This document shows positions 1 to 8,279 of a DNA stretch of 64,000 nt, one piece after another. The notes beneath the pieces are model-generated. The model was not told the DNA's origin. It saw only the letters and a list, made by a program, of their open reading frames with translations, and did no database searches. The translations under genes and the position numbers were made by a program. The DNA comes from G958296245 sp965262055 (GTDB lineage: Bacteria > Chloroflexota > Dehalococcoidia > Lucifugimonadales > G958296245): positions 2,790,001 through 2,854,000 of the forward strand of contig CBDHEI010000002.1 in assembly GCA_965262055.1 (NCBI GenBank), in the 5' to 3' direction. Within the stretch, counting starts at the first letter, position 1; each line of letters begins with the position of its first letter.

Positions 1-930
1 CACCACCTGGTCCAGCAGGCGTGGATGGTCGTCTGGGCCATCACCTCCGGCGCGCTGATGGTGATCCTCGGCTGGATGGGCCTCAGCTTCATCGTGTCCG
101 AGCACCTTGGCCGCTCCCAGACGGGATGGCGGGAGATGGTCCCCCGGCTCGTGCTCGGACTCGTGGCCGCCGCATCGTCCCTGTGGTGGTGCGCCTTGGT
201 GCTGGACGTGGCCGACGCCGTGTCAGGATTCATCGCCGTCTCCCTCAACGTCACCCCCGGAGACCTGCTCAGGGCTCCCCTCGACACGTTTCTCACCGCC
301 GTCCAGGCCGGGAGCGTCGGCATGGCGCAGCTGCTGGCCCTGCTCTACCTGGTCTACGGCTTCTTCGTGCTCTACGTCATCGTGCAGATGGTGCTGCGCC
401 TGGCCCTCATCGACATCCTCCTCGCCCTGGCCCCCATCGCGTTGGGGCTGTGGATTCTGCCCCACACGGCGGGCTGGGGACGCCACTGGCTGCGCCTGTT
501 CATGACGACGGTGTTCCAGCAGGCCATCCAGCTCATCGCCCTGGCCCTGGGTTTGGGCTTCCTCAACGAGTTCGCGTCGATAGCGGCCTTCGAGCCGGTG
601 CAGGACCTGATCTGGAAGCTCCTGATGTCGCTGGCCTTCGTCTACATGGCGACCCGGGTGCCCTCGATGCTGGGCAACTCCGGGACCTTCGACTCCTGGC
701 TCTCGATGCTCTATTTCGGCATGAATCTTCCGTCGTCGCTGATGCGCTCGGCCCGGACCATCGGGCTGATGAGCGGGGCCGCGGGAGGGCCGGGCGGCAT
801 GGCGGTGGGAGCGATTGCGGCCAGCGCGGGCGTGTCGGCAGCCGCCAGCGGCCTGAGCTCGGCGGCCTCGATGGCCACCCCATCGGCAGGCGGAGATGGC
901 GGCGGCGAGCCCCGGAGCAGCGGCGAGTAG
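1..930 (+). CDS. VirB6/TrbL-like conjugal transfer channel protein (5' partial)
   Basis: The frame is open through the first base, so the N-terminus lies outside the window. The visible 309 residues hold about six hydrophobic segments in the first 225 residues, including one running through LIDILLALAPIALGLWIL. A Gly/Ala/Ser-rich, weakly structured tail follows. Polytopic membrane proteins of this shape beside VirB4 and PrgI genes are the VirB6/TrbL-type inner channel of type IV secretion systems. The family call rests on topology and neighbours, not on a catalytic motif. It is the first of a co-directional transfer operon; the next gene starts 136 bases downstream. Confidence 0.6.
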   Translation, partial: HHLVQQAWMVVWAITSGALMVILGWMGLSFIVSEHLGRSQTGWREMVPRLVLGLVAAASSLWWCALVLDVADAVSGFIAVSLNVTPGDLLRAPLDTFLTAVQAGSVGMAQLLALLYLVYGFFVLYVIVQMVLRLALIDILLALAPIALGLWILPHTAGWGRHWLRLFMTTVFQQAIQLIALALGLGFLNEFASIAAFEPVQDLIWKLLMSLAFVYMATRVPSMLGNSGTFDSWLSMLYFGMNLPSSLMRSARTIGLMSGAAGGPGGMAVGAIAASAGVSAAASGLSSAASMATPSAGGDGGGEPRSSGE

Positions 931-1066
931 CAAGAAGACGCAAACACGAGGGTTCGTGTCGATAAGCAAAGCAAAGGAGGGGGAGCGATGCGCAGCTAGC
1001 GGAGCTTATGGAACCCAATCGGTAGAGAGAGAACGGAAAGCTCGGAACAAGAGAGGAGCAATAGCA

Positions 1067-1354
1067 ATGGAACAACTGACACAGACCATCTCGAACCTGG
1101 TGGGCATCCTGCTGGGCGTCGTGGGAGCGGTGGGCGTGGGCTTCTTCATCTACGGCGCGTACATGTACCTCACCGCCAGCGGAGCGCCCAACCAGATGGA
1201 GCGCGGCAAGAGCGCAATGATGACCGCCCTGGCGGGCATCGTCCTGGCCCTGGTCGCCTACGGCGTCGTGGAGCTGGTGATGAACGCCGTCGTGGACCCG
1301 GGAATCGACATCGACGACGCCCTGCCCGAACCCACACCCCCATCGGACAGCTAA
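1067..1354 (+). CDS. VirB2/TrbC-like pilin-type small membrane protein
   Basis: This 95-residue protein has two hydrophobic helices (about residues 10-35 and 45-70) separated by a short polar loop with KS and ER residues, then an acidic proline-rich tail. This is the topology of TrbC/VirB2 pilins and of the short two-helix proteins in Gram-positive conjugation clusters. The ATG at 1067 was chosen because GAGAGGAG lies at 1051-1058; the frame is open further upstream but without a ribosome binding site. The gene sits between the VirB6-like gene and the PrgI gene. A second protein of the same kind lies at 3094, so the system may assemble two pilin types. Confidence 0.55.
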   Translation: MEQLTQTISNLVGILLGVVGAVGVGFFIYGAYMYLTASGAPNQMERGKSAMMTALAGIVLALVAYGVVELVMNAVVDPGIDIDDALPEPTPPSDS

Positions 1355-1381
1355 GCGGACGCGAGGAGGGAGGAACAGAAC

Positions 1382-3097
1382 ATGAGAGAACACGAGGTAC
1401 CAACTCACGTCCAGGCCGAGGACAAGGTCCTGCTGGGGTTCACCTTTCCCCAGATCGTGGCGGTGATGGCGGTGTGCGCCATCTCCTACGGCGCATACCG
1501 CTACGCCCCGGTAGGCCCGTCCGAGGTGCGCATGGCCCTCGCCGCCGTCCTGGCCCTGGCGGGGATCGCCATGATCGTTGGGAAGGTGGGGGGCAGGCGG
1601 CTGCCCCTGGTGGCCGCCGACCTGCTGAAGTACCGGCTGGGAGCCCGGCTCTACGTTGGGTCCGCGTCCCAGCTGGTGCGAACCGAGCCGCCCGCGCCGG
1701 CGCAGCCGGTCAGGAGCGGCCCCGGCCCGCTGAGCCTTATGGCGAAACGCGCCGGGCGCGGGCTGGGAAGGCTGCGCAAGAACAGGAAGACCCGCAAGAA
1801 CAAGGAACGCCGCAACGGACGGATGCGCTGGTTCGGCAAGCGCAGGGGGAAGGACGCGGGCAGCGGCCGGCGTCCCGACCACCGGGCCGAGACGCTTCAG
1901 AGCCGAAACCGGAAGCCTAGAAGAGGCATGTTTGCCCTTGCGGTCGTGGCCGTCCTGGCGGCGGCGGTCATGACCGTCCCCCAGGCGGCCCTTGCCGACG
2001 GCCACGAGCCCTGGCGGGACGAGATCGACTTCGAGGTCGCCGAGCCGGTGGAGGGACGGCGGATATTCGTCGAGGGACTGACCGTCTCCGGCGACCGGGC
2101 CGCCGTTACCCTCCGGGCCGCCACGGAACTGGACATACGGGTGCGGGCCTTCGGCGGTCCGCAGGGGAACTGGCTGCGCTTCTGGGGGGCGGCGTCCCTG
2201 GCTGAGGGGGAGCGCATCGACTACTCGCTCCCCCTCAGCGGCCCGGCGCCGTCCTTCACCGTGTCGTGGGAGGACTCCCTGGGACAGGCCGGGGCGCTGA
2301 CCTTCGAGGAAGCGCAGCTTCCCTATCCCCTGCCGGTCGTGGAGGGGGAGTTGTGCGACCTGCGCATGACCTCCCTGGGCTGGACGCCGGGAGCGGTCAC
2401 CGTCGTCGTCGAGTCCGATTGCGCCGCCGTCGTCTTGGAGCCTATCGAGCTTCAGACCGTGGCCGGACACGAGAGCGTCACCGAGACGGCGCTCTTGGAC
2501 GCCCAGGTGACGACCATCACGGGGACGGTCTCGGCAGCCACCGGCGCGTCCCACGCGAACGTTCCGTTCGTCCCCAATGGCGAGACCCGCTTCCGGCTTC
2601 CGGTCGGAACGGGCGAGGCCGTCCACGGCGTCACCATCGAGGCCGACATCGAGGCTGCGCTCCGCATCCCGATGCCACCGCTGACGCAGCTCACCCACCA
2701 CCCGGAGAGGGTCGAACAGGTCACCAGGACCGTGCACCTCCATCGCCCGGGGGACAGCGACTCCGACAGTGATACCGCGACGGCCACCTGCGAGGACGGA
2801 GCCACGGCGTCCGCCACCGCGACGGCGTACGCCTACGTCCCCAGCGCCACCATCGCCAAGCAGGTGACGGTGGACGTACTGCACAAGGAGCACGTCAAGG
2901 CCGAGACGCTGGACCGGTCGCCCATCACGAGGACCAGGGGCGAAACGACGTCTCTGGCGTCCGGCGTCGGCAGCGACGACCCCTTCGAGGCGCTGGTCCT
3001 GCCCGAGCCGGAACCGGAAGAGCCGCCTGCCGAGCAGGAGCCCGCCGACGGCCTGCGCCAGTGGTTCGACCTGCTGGGATGGGAGTGGCCCTGGTGA
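1382..3097 (+). CDS. PrgI-domain membrane protein with long C-terminal extension
   Basis: The 571-residue protein begins with a PrgI-like module: a short N-terminal strand, paired membrane helices at about residues 17-35 and 40-60, then a GARLYVGS-type segment. PrgI normally ends near residue 100-130 and precedes VirB4. Here a very basic linker (residues about 120-175) leads to a third hydrophobic segment (about 182-200, FALAVVAVLAAAVMTVPQAA). A long beta-rich, Ser/Thr/Asp-rich domain follows and ends in an acidic proline-rich tail. The extension is probably on the outer face of the membrane and could act in cell contact; that is inference. A ribosome binding site (GAGGGAGGAAC) precedes the ATG. 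The stop overlaps the next start. Confidence 0.65.
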   Translation: MREHEVPTHVQAEDKVLLGFTFPQIVAVMAVCAISYGAYRYAPVGPSEVRMALAAVLALAGIAMIVGKVGGRRLPLVAADLLKYRLGARLYVGSASQLVRTEPPAPAQPVRSGPGPLSLMAKRAGRGLGRLRKNRKTRKNKERRNGRMRWFGKRRGKDAGSGRRPDHRAETLQSRNRKPRRGMFALAVVAVLAAAVMTVPQAALADGHEPWRDEIDFEVAEPVEGRRIFVEGLTVSGDRAAVTLRAATELDIRVRAFGGPQGNWLRFWGAASLAEGERIDYSLPLSGPAPSFTVSWEDSLGQAGALTFEEAQLPYPLPVVEGELCDLRMTSLGWTPGAVTVVVESDCAAVVLEPIELQTVAGHESVTETALLDAQVTTITGTVSAATGASHANVPFVPNGETRFRLPVGTGEAVHGVTIEADIEAALRIPMPPLTQLTHHPERVEQVTRTVHLHRPGDSDSDSDTATATCEDGATASATATAYAYVPSATIAKQVTVDVLHKEHVKAETLDRSPITRTRGETTSLASGVGSDDPFEALVLPEPEPEEPPAEQEPADGLRQWFDLLGWEWPW

Positions 3098-3411
3098 GGC
3101 CCGCGATTGCGGTCACCCTGCTGGCCGGGGCTGCGCTGGCGACAACCGGCGCGGCCCCGGCGGAGGAGCAGGAGATGCTCCGCCAGTTCGACCGGGTGCT
3201 CACGGCGATGGCCTACGCCGCCTCCGGCATCTGCGTCTTCGCCATCGTCTGGGCCGGTTTCATCCTGATGGCCGAGGGAGGCGAGGAACGCGGCGGCGGC
3301 AGGGCAAAGGCCGCCGTCGTCATGGCGGTGGTGGGCCTCGTCCTGGTCCTGTCGGCCAAGGGCGTGGCCGCGCTGCTAAGCAGCGGCCTTGTGGACTTCC
3401 CAACCCCATAG
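3094..3411 (+). CDS. Second VirB2/TrbC-like pilin protein with signal peptide
   Basis: The product has about 105 residues: a signal-peptide-like N-terminus rich in Ala/Leu/Val, a short polar stretch (EEQEMLRQFDRV), then two membrane helices around a basic, Gly-rich loop (ERGGGRAKAAV). This is the classic signal-plus-two-helix plan of VirB2/TrbC pilins. The GTG at 3094 overlaps the previous stop as GTGA with GGGATGGGAG upstream; an ATG at 3079 in the same frame is the alternative start. Overlap with the PrgI fusion gene implies translational coupling. Confidence 0.6.
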   Translation: MRPAIAVTLLAGAALATTGAAPAEEQEMLRQFDRVLTAMAYAASGICVFAIVWAGFILMAEGGEERGGGRAKAAVVMAVVGLVLVLSAKGVAALLSSGLVDFPTP

Positions 3412-3430
3412 AGAAAAGGAATCTACCGAA

Positions 3431-5731
3431 TTGAAGAAGCTGCTTGAACGAATCACAAGACGCGGAGGGGAGACCCCGCCAAGGGAGTCCGCCGCTCCGC
3501 AGGAGATGCCGGAGGGCCAACTCCCCACGGAGTCAGCACCCGGTGGAACGACGGAGGCCCATCCCAAGCTCCCGCCGGAGCCACCCCTGTTCTTCATGCT
3601 GTCCCACCTCGACGACGACGGGCCGGTGCGCCTGGACGGGGTGAAGCTGGGGGTGTGCGAGGTGATGGGCCTTGAGATAGACGAGCCGAAGCTCGGGGCC
3701 TTCGCCGGGGCGCTCAACGCCCTGGACTTCCCGGCCCAGCTGCTCATCAGGCAGCACCCGCCTAGATTGGAACGGATGCGGGAGAAGCTGCAAGAGGCCC
3801 AGCCGGAGGACCTGCCCCCGCAGACCAAGGCGGCCGCCGAGTCCCTGGGGCGTCTGCTCACCGACCTTGAGACGCGGGACGGCATCCTCGACCGGCGCTT
3901 CTACGCCGTGTGCGAGTTCGCCCGCGTCGACGACCTGCGGGGCCTGCTCTCCAGGGGCGGGCTGTCCGTCCACGTCCTGAGGGGCCGCCAGCTTCGGATG
4001 TTCCTCGTCGCAGCCGCCTTGGGCGGCTCTCCCGCCGAGTTCGACGAGGAGACCCCCGTCGAGGTGGAGGTGGGCCGGCGCGACGTGCGCATCGGCCACC
4101 GCCTTGCGCGCTCCCTCCACCTGGGCAAGTGGCCCCGGTCCCTTGCCCCCGGCTTCCTCCAGGGGCTGATGGCAGCCGGAGCGCCGATGGACCTGGCAGT
4201 CCACGTCGGCCCGATACCGGCGGAGCAGGCGGCGAGGACGCTGGAGTGGCAGAAGGTCCGCTTCGAGTCGGCCCAGTCCCTTTCCTTGAAACGCGGGCGC
4301 ACCATGTCCCCGGAGGCGGAGATCGCCCTGGAGGACATCACCCGTCTCCGCGACGAGGTCCAGCGCGGGCGCGAGCGGCTCTTCCACGCCTCCCTGTCTG
4401 TGACCCTTCACGCGAAGGACGAGGCGTCGCTGAGGGAGATGACCCAGCGGGCGAAGGCCCACTTCGCCGCCACCCTGGGCAAGCTGGACAACCTGGCCTT
4501 CCGCCAGCGCGAGGGACTGCTCTCGACCATGCCCCTGGCCCTGAACGCCGTGGCCGAGTGGCGCAGCCTCGACACGTCCAGCATCGCCCGTCTCTTCCCC
4601 TTCTCGCCCCCGGACCTGGACACGAGGAGCAGCACCCTCTACGGCATCGACATGCGGGCCTGCTCCCCGGTGGTCTACGACCCCTGGGACGGAACGCACA
4701 TGAACGCCAACACCGCCGTCCTCGCACGGTCGGGCAGCGGCAAGAGCTTCGCCACCAAGCTGGGCGTGCTGCGCGGCATCACTCGCGGCATCACGGCCTA
4801 CGTCATCGACCCCGAGGGCGAGTACGCGGACATGGCCCGCGCCGCTGGTGGGCGGGTGCTGTCCCCCGGCGTCCCCGGCCAGGGCATGAACCCCTTCGTC
4901 ATCGACAAGGGCGACTCCGAGGAGATGCTCCAGCGCATCGGCAGCCTGCGCCGTCTCATCGAGGTCATGGTGGGAGAGAGTCTCGGGGCGGAGCGCCGCG
5001 CCTCCCTCGACCACGCCCTGGCGGGCTACTACGCAAAGCCCCGCGAGCGCACCGGCTTCCGCGATTTCTACGCATATCTGCAAGAGGACGAGGCGGGCGA
5101 CCGCGACCCCGAATCTAGTTCGGGGCAGGCTCTGGCCCGGCTGCTCAGGCCCTTTGCCACCGGCAGCCTCCGCCACCTGCTCTCTGACGAGGGAGACGAC
5201 CTGCTGGGCAACGAGGCCCTCGTCACCGTCTTCGACCTTCGGCTGCTGGAGCCGGAGCTGCGGCCCGCAGCCGCGATGGTCTGCACCGAGACGGTGTGGG
5301 CCGCAGCCGCCCAGGACCCCAAGCCCCGCCTGCTGGTCGTCGATGAGGTGTGGAGCATCATGCAGCACCCGGAGGGAGCGGCCTTCATGGTGAGCATGGC
5401 GAAGCGGGCGCGCAAGCACCGCCTGGGGTTGCAGTTCATCACCCAGGACGTCCAGGACCTCCTCTCCGAGGATTCTTCAAGGACCATCACCGGCCATTCG
5501 GGAAGGGCGCTCTTACAGAACGCCGCCTTCAAGCTCCTGCTCCAGCAGGACGCCGCCGCCATCAGCACGGTCGGCGACGCCTTCGACCTGCCCAAGGACC
5601 TTCAACGCTGGCTGCTCTCGTGCCCCAGGGGGGACGGCTTGCTTCTCGCAAAGGGCAACCGCTTCCCCGTCCGCATCGAGGCCACCCCGGAGGAGACGGC
5701 GGTCATCGAGTGGACGCCCGGACGCCATTAG
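3431..5731 (+). CDS. VirB4-family type IV secretion ATPase
   Basis: This 766-residue ATPase should energise assembly of the conjugation channel and pilus at the membrane. The N-terminal half is the VirB4 amino domain. The P-loop SGSGKS lies near residue 435 and the Walker B stretch LLVVDEVW near residue 635, followed by FITQDVQDL and a C-terminal motor domain. Length is usual for the family. A TTG start at 3431 is preferred to an upstream ATG at 3389 inside the pilin gene, because GAGAAAAGGA followed by ATCTACCGAA matches the spacing and sequence before the next gene (GAGAAAGGACTATACCG then ATG). It lies directly upstream of the coupling ATPase. Confidence 0.9.
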   Translation: MKKLLERITRRGGETPPRESAAPQEMPEGQLPTESAPGGTTEAHPKLPPEPPLFFMLSHLDDDGPVRLDGVKLGVCEVMGLEIDEPKLGAFAGALNALDFPAQLLIRQHPPRLERMREKLQEAQPEDLPPQTKAAAESLGRLLTDLETRDGILDRRFYAVCEFARVDDLRGLLSRGGLSVHVLRGRQLRMFLVAAALGGSPAEFDEETPVEVEVGRRDVRIGHRLARSLHLGKWPRSLAPGFLQGLMAAGAPMDLAVHVGPIPAEQAARTLEWQKVRFESAQSLSLKRGRTMSPEAEIALEDITRLRDEVQRGRERLFHASLSVTLHAKDEASLREMTQRAKAHFAATLGKLDNLAFRQREGLLSTMPLALNAVAEWRSLDTSSIARLFPFSPPDLDTRSSTLYGIDMRACSPVVYDPWDGTHMNANTAVLARSGSGKSFATKLGVLRGITRGITAYVIDPEGEYADMARAAGGRVLSPGVPGQGMNPFVIDKGDSEEMLQRIGSLRRLIEVMVGESLGAERRASLDHALAGYYAKPRERTGFRDFYAYLQEDEAGDRDPESSSGQALARLLRPFATGSLRHLLSDEGDDLLGNEALVTVFDLRLLEPELRPAAAMVCTETVWAAAAQDPKPRLLVVDEVWSIMQHPEGAAFMVSMAKRARKHRLGLQFITQDVQDLLSEDSSRTITGHSGRALLQNAAFKLLLQQDAAAISTVGDAFDLPKDLQRWLLSCPRGDGLLLAKGNRFPVRIEATPEETAVIEWTPGRH

Positions 5732-5747
5732 AGAAAGGACTATACCG

Positions 5748-8279
5748 ATGAAGCTGAACCCGAAGAACCTGTTGTTCGGAGACGACACCGAGAAGAAGCC
5801 CGTCCTGCTGACGGTGACGCCGCCCCGCGCCGGGGAGCGCACCCTGCTGGGCGTGGAGAACATGCTCGGCTCCATCGCGGTGCCGGAGCCCTTCTCCCTG
5901 GAGCTCGCCGCCGACATGGACGGCGTCACCCTCATGGCCCGCTGCCTCGACGACGAGGTGGTGCGCGGCCAGCTCTCGGCCCACTATCCCCAGGCCCGCA
6001 TCCAGAAGCTGGACCCGGACGACGACCCCCTGCGCATGGGCGACGGCGAGCAGGCGTGGAGCATGACCCTGCGGGCCGACGCCCCCGAGTACGTGCCCCT
6101 GAGGACCTTCAGGGACGACGACCTGCTCGATCCCGGCTCAGACCCCCTCATCGCCCTCATGGGCGCTCTCTCCAACATCAACAAGGATGAGCGCATCGTG
6201 GCGCGGCTGATGCTGCGCTCCCTCGGCCCCGACTGGTCGCAGGGACACCTGGACAAGGCCCACAAGCGGCCCGGCATGGAGCCCAGGGAGCCCGCCTACA
6301 CCTTCCAGACCAAGCCCCTGCAGATGGACGGCATCACGATGGCCGTCCTCGGCCTGGGCGCGCTGGCAGCCCTCAAGGGCTACCTGTGGGTGCAGGACGG
6401 GGAGATATGGAAGGCGGCGCTCCTGGGGATAGGCTCGGCCCTGGGGCTGGCGGTCGGCGGCTGGGCATGGCACCGCTGGAAGAAGGCCCGGTCCCGCGTC
6501 GAGGACCCACTCCTCATCAAGGAGAAGGTGTCACGCATCGCCTTCGACGCCGAGCTTCAGGTCACGGCCATACTGCCCGCCGGGACGAGGCCCCAGCGCG
6601 CCGGCGAGCTCCTGGGGCCGGTCGCCGCCGCCTACCGCCATTTCGACAACCCCGCCGGGGCGCGCTTCAAGGTCGGCAAGGTCCGGCCAACCGCGACCGA
6701 CCCCGACATGATGCACCCCGCAGGCCCCGGCCTGTTCGGCGGGCGCAGCGTCCTGGGCGTCCGCGAGATCGCCTGCCTGTGGCACCCGCCCGGAGCGGGG
6801 GACGAGACGCCCTTGGTGGAGCGCTCCGGCGCGAGGGCGCTCCTGCCATCGGCCAAGGGTGTCAGGGGCGGCGCGCTGGTGGGGGACACCACGGCCGGCA
6901 AGCCCCGGCCCATCCGATTCCCCGACGACCTGCTCAGGAGGCACCACCTCTACGTGGCGAGGACCCGCATGGGCAAGTCCACCCTCATGCACCACCTCGT
7001 CACGCACAAGATGCGGGAGAAGGCCGAGGGCAGGGACAACGACGCCATCGTCGTCGTCGACCCCCACGCGGACCTGGTGGCAGGGCTGCTCGAACATGTG
7101 CCGGAGCCCCTCATCGACCGGGTGCGGCTCATCGACCTGGCCGACCAGCGGAGGGCGCCGGGCATCAACCTGCTCGACACCCGCGTCTTCGCCGACCGCG
7201 ACCGCACCGCCGACTCGGTGGTGCGCGTCGCCAAGGGCCTGTGGGAGCAGTGGGGGCCGAGGATGCAGTCCATCCTCGAACAGACCGTCAAGACCCTGCA
7301 TGAAGCGAACGAGCACCCCGAGACGGACGAGGGCAGCCAGCACACCATCCTCGACGGCCTCAAGCTCCTCTCCGACAGGAAGTTCCGGGACGGCGTACTC
7401 AAGAGGATCGAGGACCCGTACCTCCTTGAGTGGTGGGCCAGGGACTTCGGAGGCTGGCACCAGCAGTACCGCGCCGAGGCCCTCGCCCCCGTGCAGACCC
7501 GCCTCTCCTACTACGCATCCTCCAAGCGGGCGCGGGCCATCCTCGGCCAGCGCCGCTCCACCATCGACCTGCGCGACACCATCCTGGAGGGTGGCATCCT
7601 GCTGGTGTCCACCGCCCAGGGCACGGTGGGTAGGGACGTGTCCGCCCTGGTGGGAGCGTCCCTCCTCAACCTGGTCGATTCGGTGATACGGGAGCAGGAG
7701 AGCGTCTCACTCAGCCAGCGGCGCGGCGCGCTTGTCGTCGTGGACGAGATGCAGTCCATGCCCGGCGTGGACTACGAAAGCATGTTGTCCGAGCTGGGCA
7801 AGTTCGGAGCGTCCTTCGTCCTGGCCACCCAGAGCCTCGCCAAGCTCGACGACCTCTCCCGCACCATGCGGGACACCCTGCTCGCCAACGTCGGATGCCT
7901 GGCCGTCTTCCAGGTGGCCGGCAACGACGCAAGGCAGCTGGTGTGGGAGCTGGGCAAGGAACGCGTGACCGAGGACGACATCACGTCGCTGCCGGTCCAC
8001 CACTGCTACGTCAGGGCCACCGTGGGCAAGGAGCGGATGCCCGCCTTCTCGATGATGGTCAGAAAGCCGGAGGACGGAGACCCCGCCGTCGCCGCGCAGA
8101 TCCGCAGCGCTGCCTCCGCATACACCCTGACGGCCCAGGACCTGGAGGACGCCGGGGCAGCCGCCCAGAAGAAGGTCCGGGACTTCAAGGACCGCGCCGC
8201 CGACCTGGAGAAGGACGGCGAGGAAACGGAAGACAAGGCCGCCAGTAAGGACGCGGCGGAAGAGGAGGCCGAGCAGTGA
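5748..8279 (+). CDS. VirD4/TraD-like coupling ATPase
   Basis: The product has 843 residues. Two membrane helices lie near residues 198-243. A motor domain follows, with a P-loop variant ARTRMGKST near residue 403, VVVDPHADLV near 435 and a Walker B-like LVVVDEMQ near 660. A QSLAKLDD segment resembles the TraM-recognition part of TraG/TraD proteins. Such ATPases bring the relaxase-DNA complex to the channel and pump DNA. The first glycine of the P-loop is replaced by alanine, as in several ICE coupling proteins. The C-terminus is charged and probably coiled-coil. The stop overlaps the next gene's GTG start by 4 bases. Confidence 0.85.
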   Translation: MKLNPKNLLFGDDTEKKPVLLTVTPPRAGERTLLGVENMLGSIAVPEPFSLELAADMDGVTLMARCLDDEVVRGQLSAHYPQARIQKLDPDDDPLRMGDGEQAWSMTLRADAPEYVPLRTFRDDDLLDPGSDPLIALMGALSNINKDERIVARLMLRSLGPDWSQGHLDKAHKRPGMEPREPAYTFQTKPLQMDGITMAVLGLGALAALKGYLWVQDGEIWKAALLGIGSALGLAVGGWAWHRWKKARSRVEDPLLIKEKVSRIAFDAELQVTAILPAGTRPQRAGELLGPVAAAYRHFDNPAGARFKVGKVRPTATDPDMMHPAGPGLFGGRSVLGVREIACLWHPPGAGDETPLVERSGARALLPSAKGVRGGALVGDTTAGKPRPIRFPDDLLRRHHLYVARTRMGKSTLMHHLVTHKMREKAEGRDNDAIVVVDPHADLVAGLLEHVPEPLIDRVRLIDLADQRRAPGINLLDTRVFADRDRTADSVVRVAKGLWEQWGPRMQSILEQTVKTLHEANEHPETDEGSQHTILDGLKLLSDRKFRDGVLKRIEDPYLLEWWARDFGGWHQQYRAEALAPVQTRLSYYASSKRARAILGQRRSTIDLRDTILEGGILLVSTAQGTVGRDVSALVGASLLNLVDSVIREQESVSLSQRRGALVVVDEMQSMPGVDYESMLSELGKFGASFVLATQSLAKLDDLSRTMRDTLLANVGCLAVFQVAGNDARQLVWELGKERVTEDDITSLPVHHCYVRATVGKERMPAFSMMVRKPEDGDPAVAAQIRSAASAYTLTAQDLEDAGAAAQKKVRDFKDRAADLEKDGEETEDKAASKDAAEEEAEQ

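Noticed and set aside
563..2893. Very long minus-strand reading frame antisense to the ICE pilin and PrgI genes
   Set aside because: High GC gives long open antisense frames; the sequence is low-complexity and the plus strand has clear family proteins with start signals.
3533..5419. Long minus-strand frame opposite the VirB4 gene
   Set aside because: No domain is visible and the plus strand carries Walker A and B motifs.
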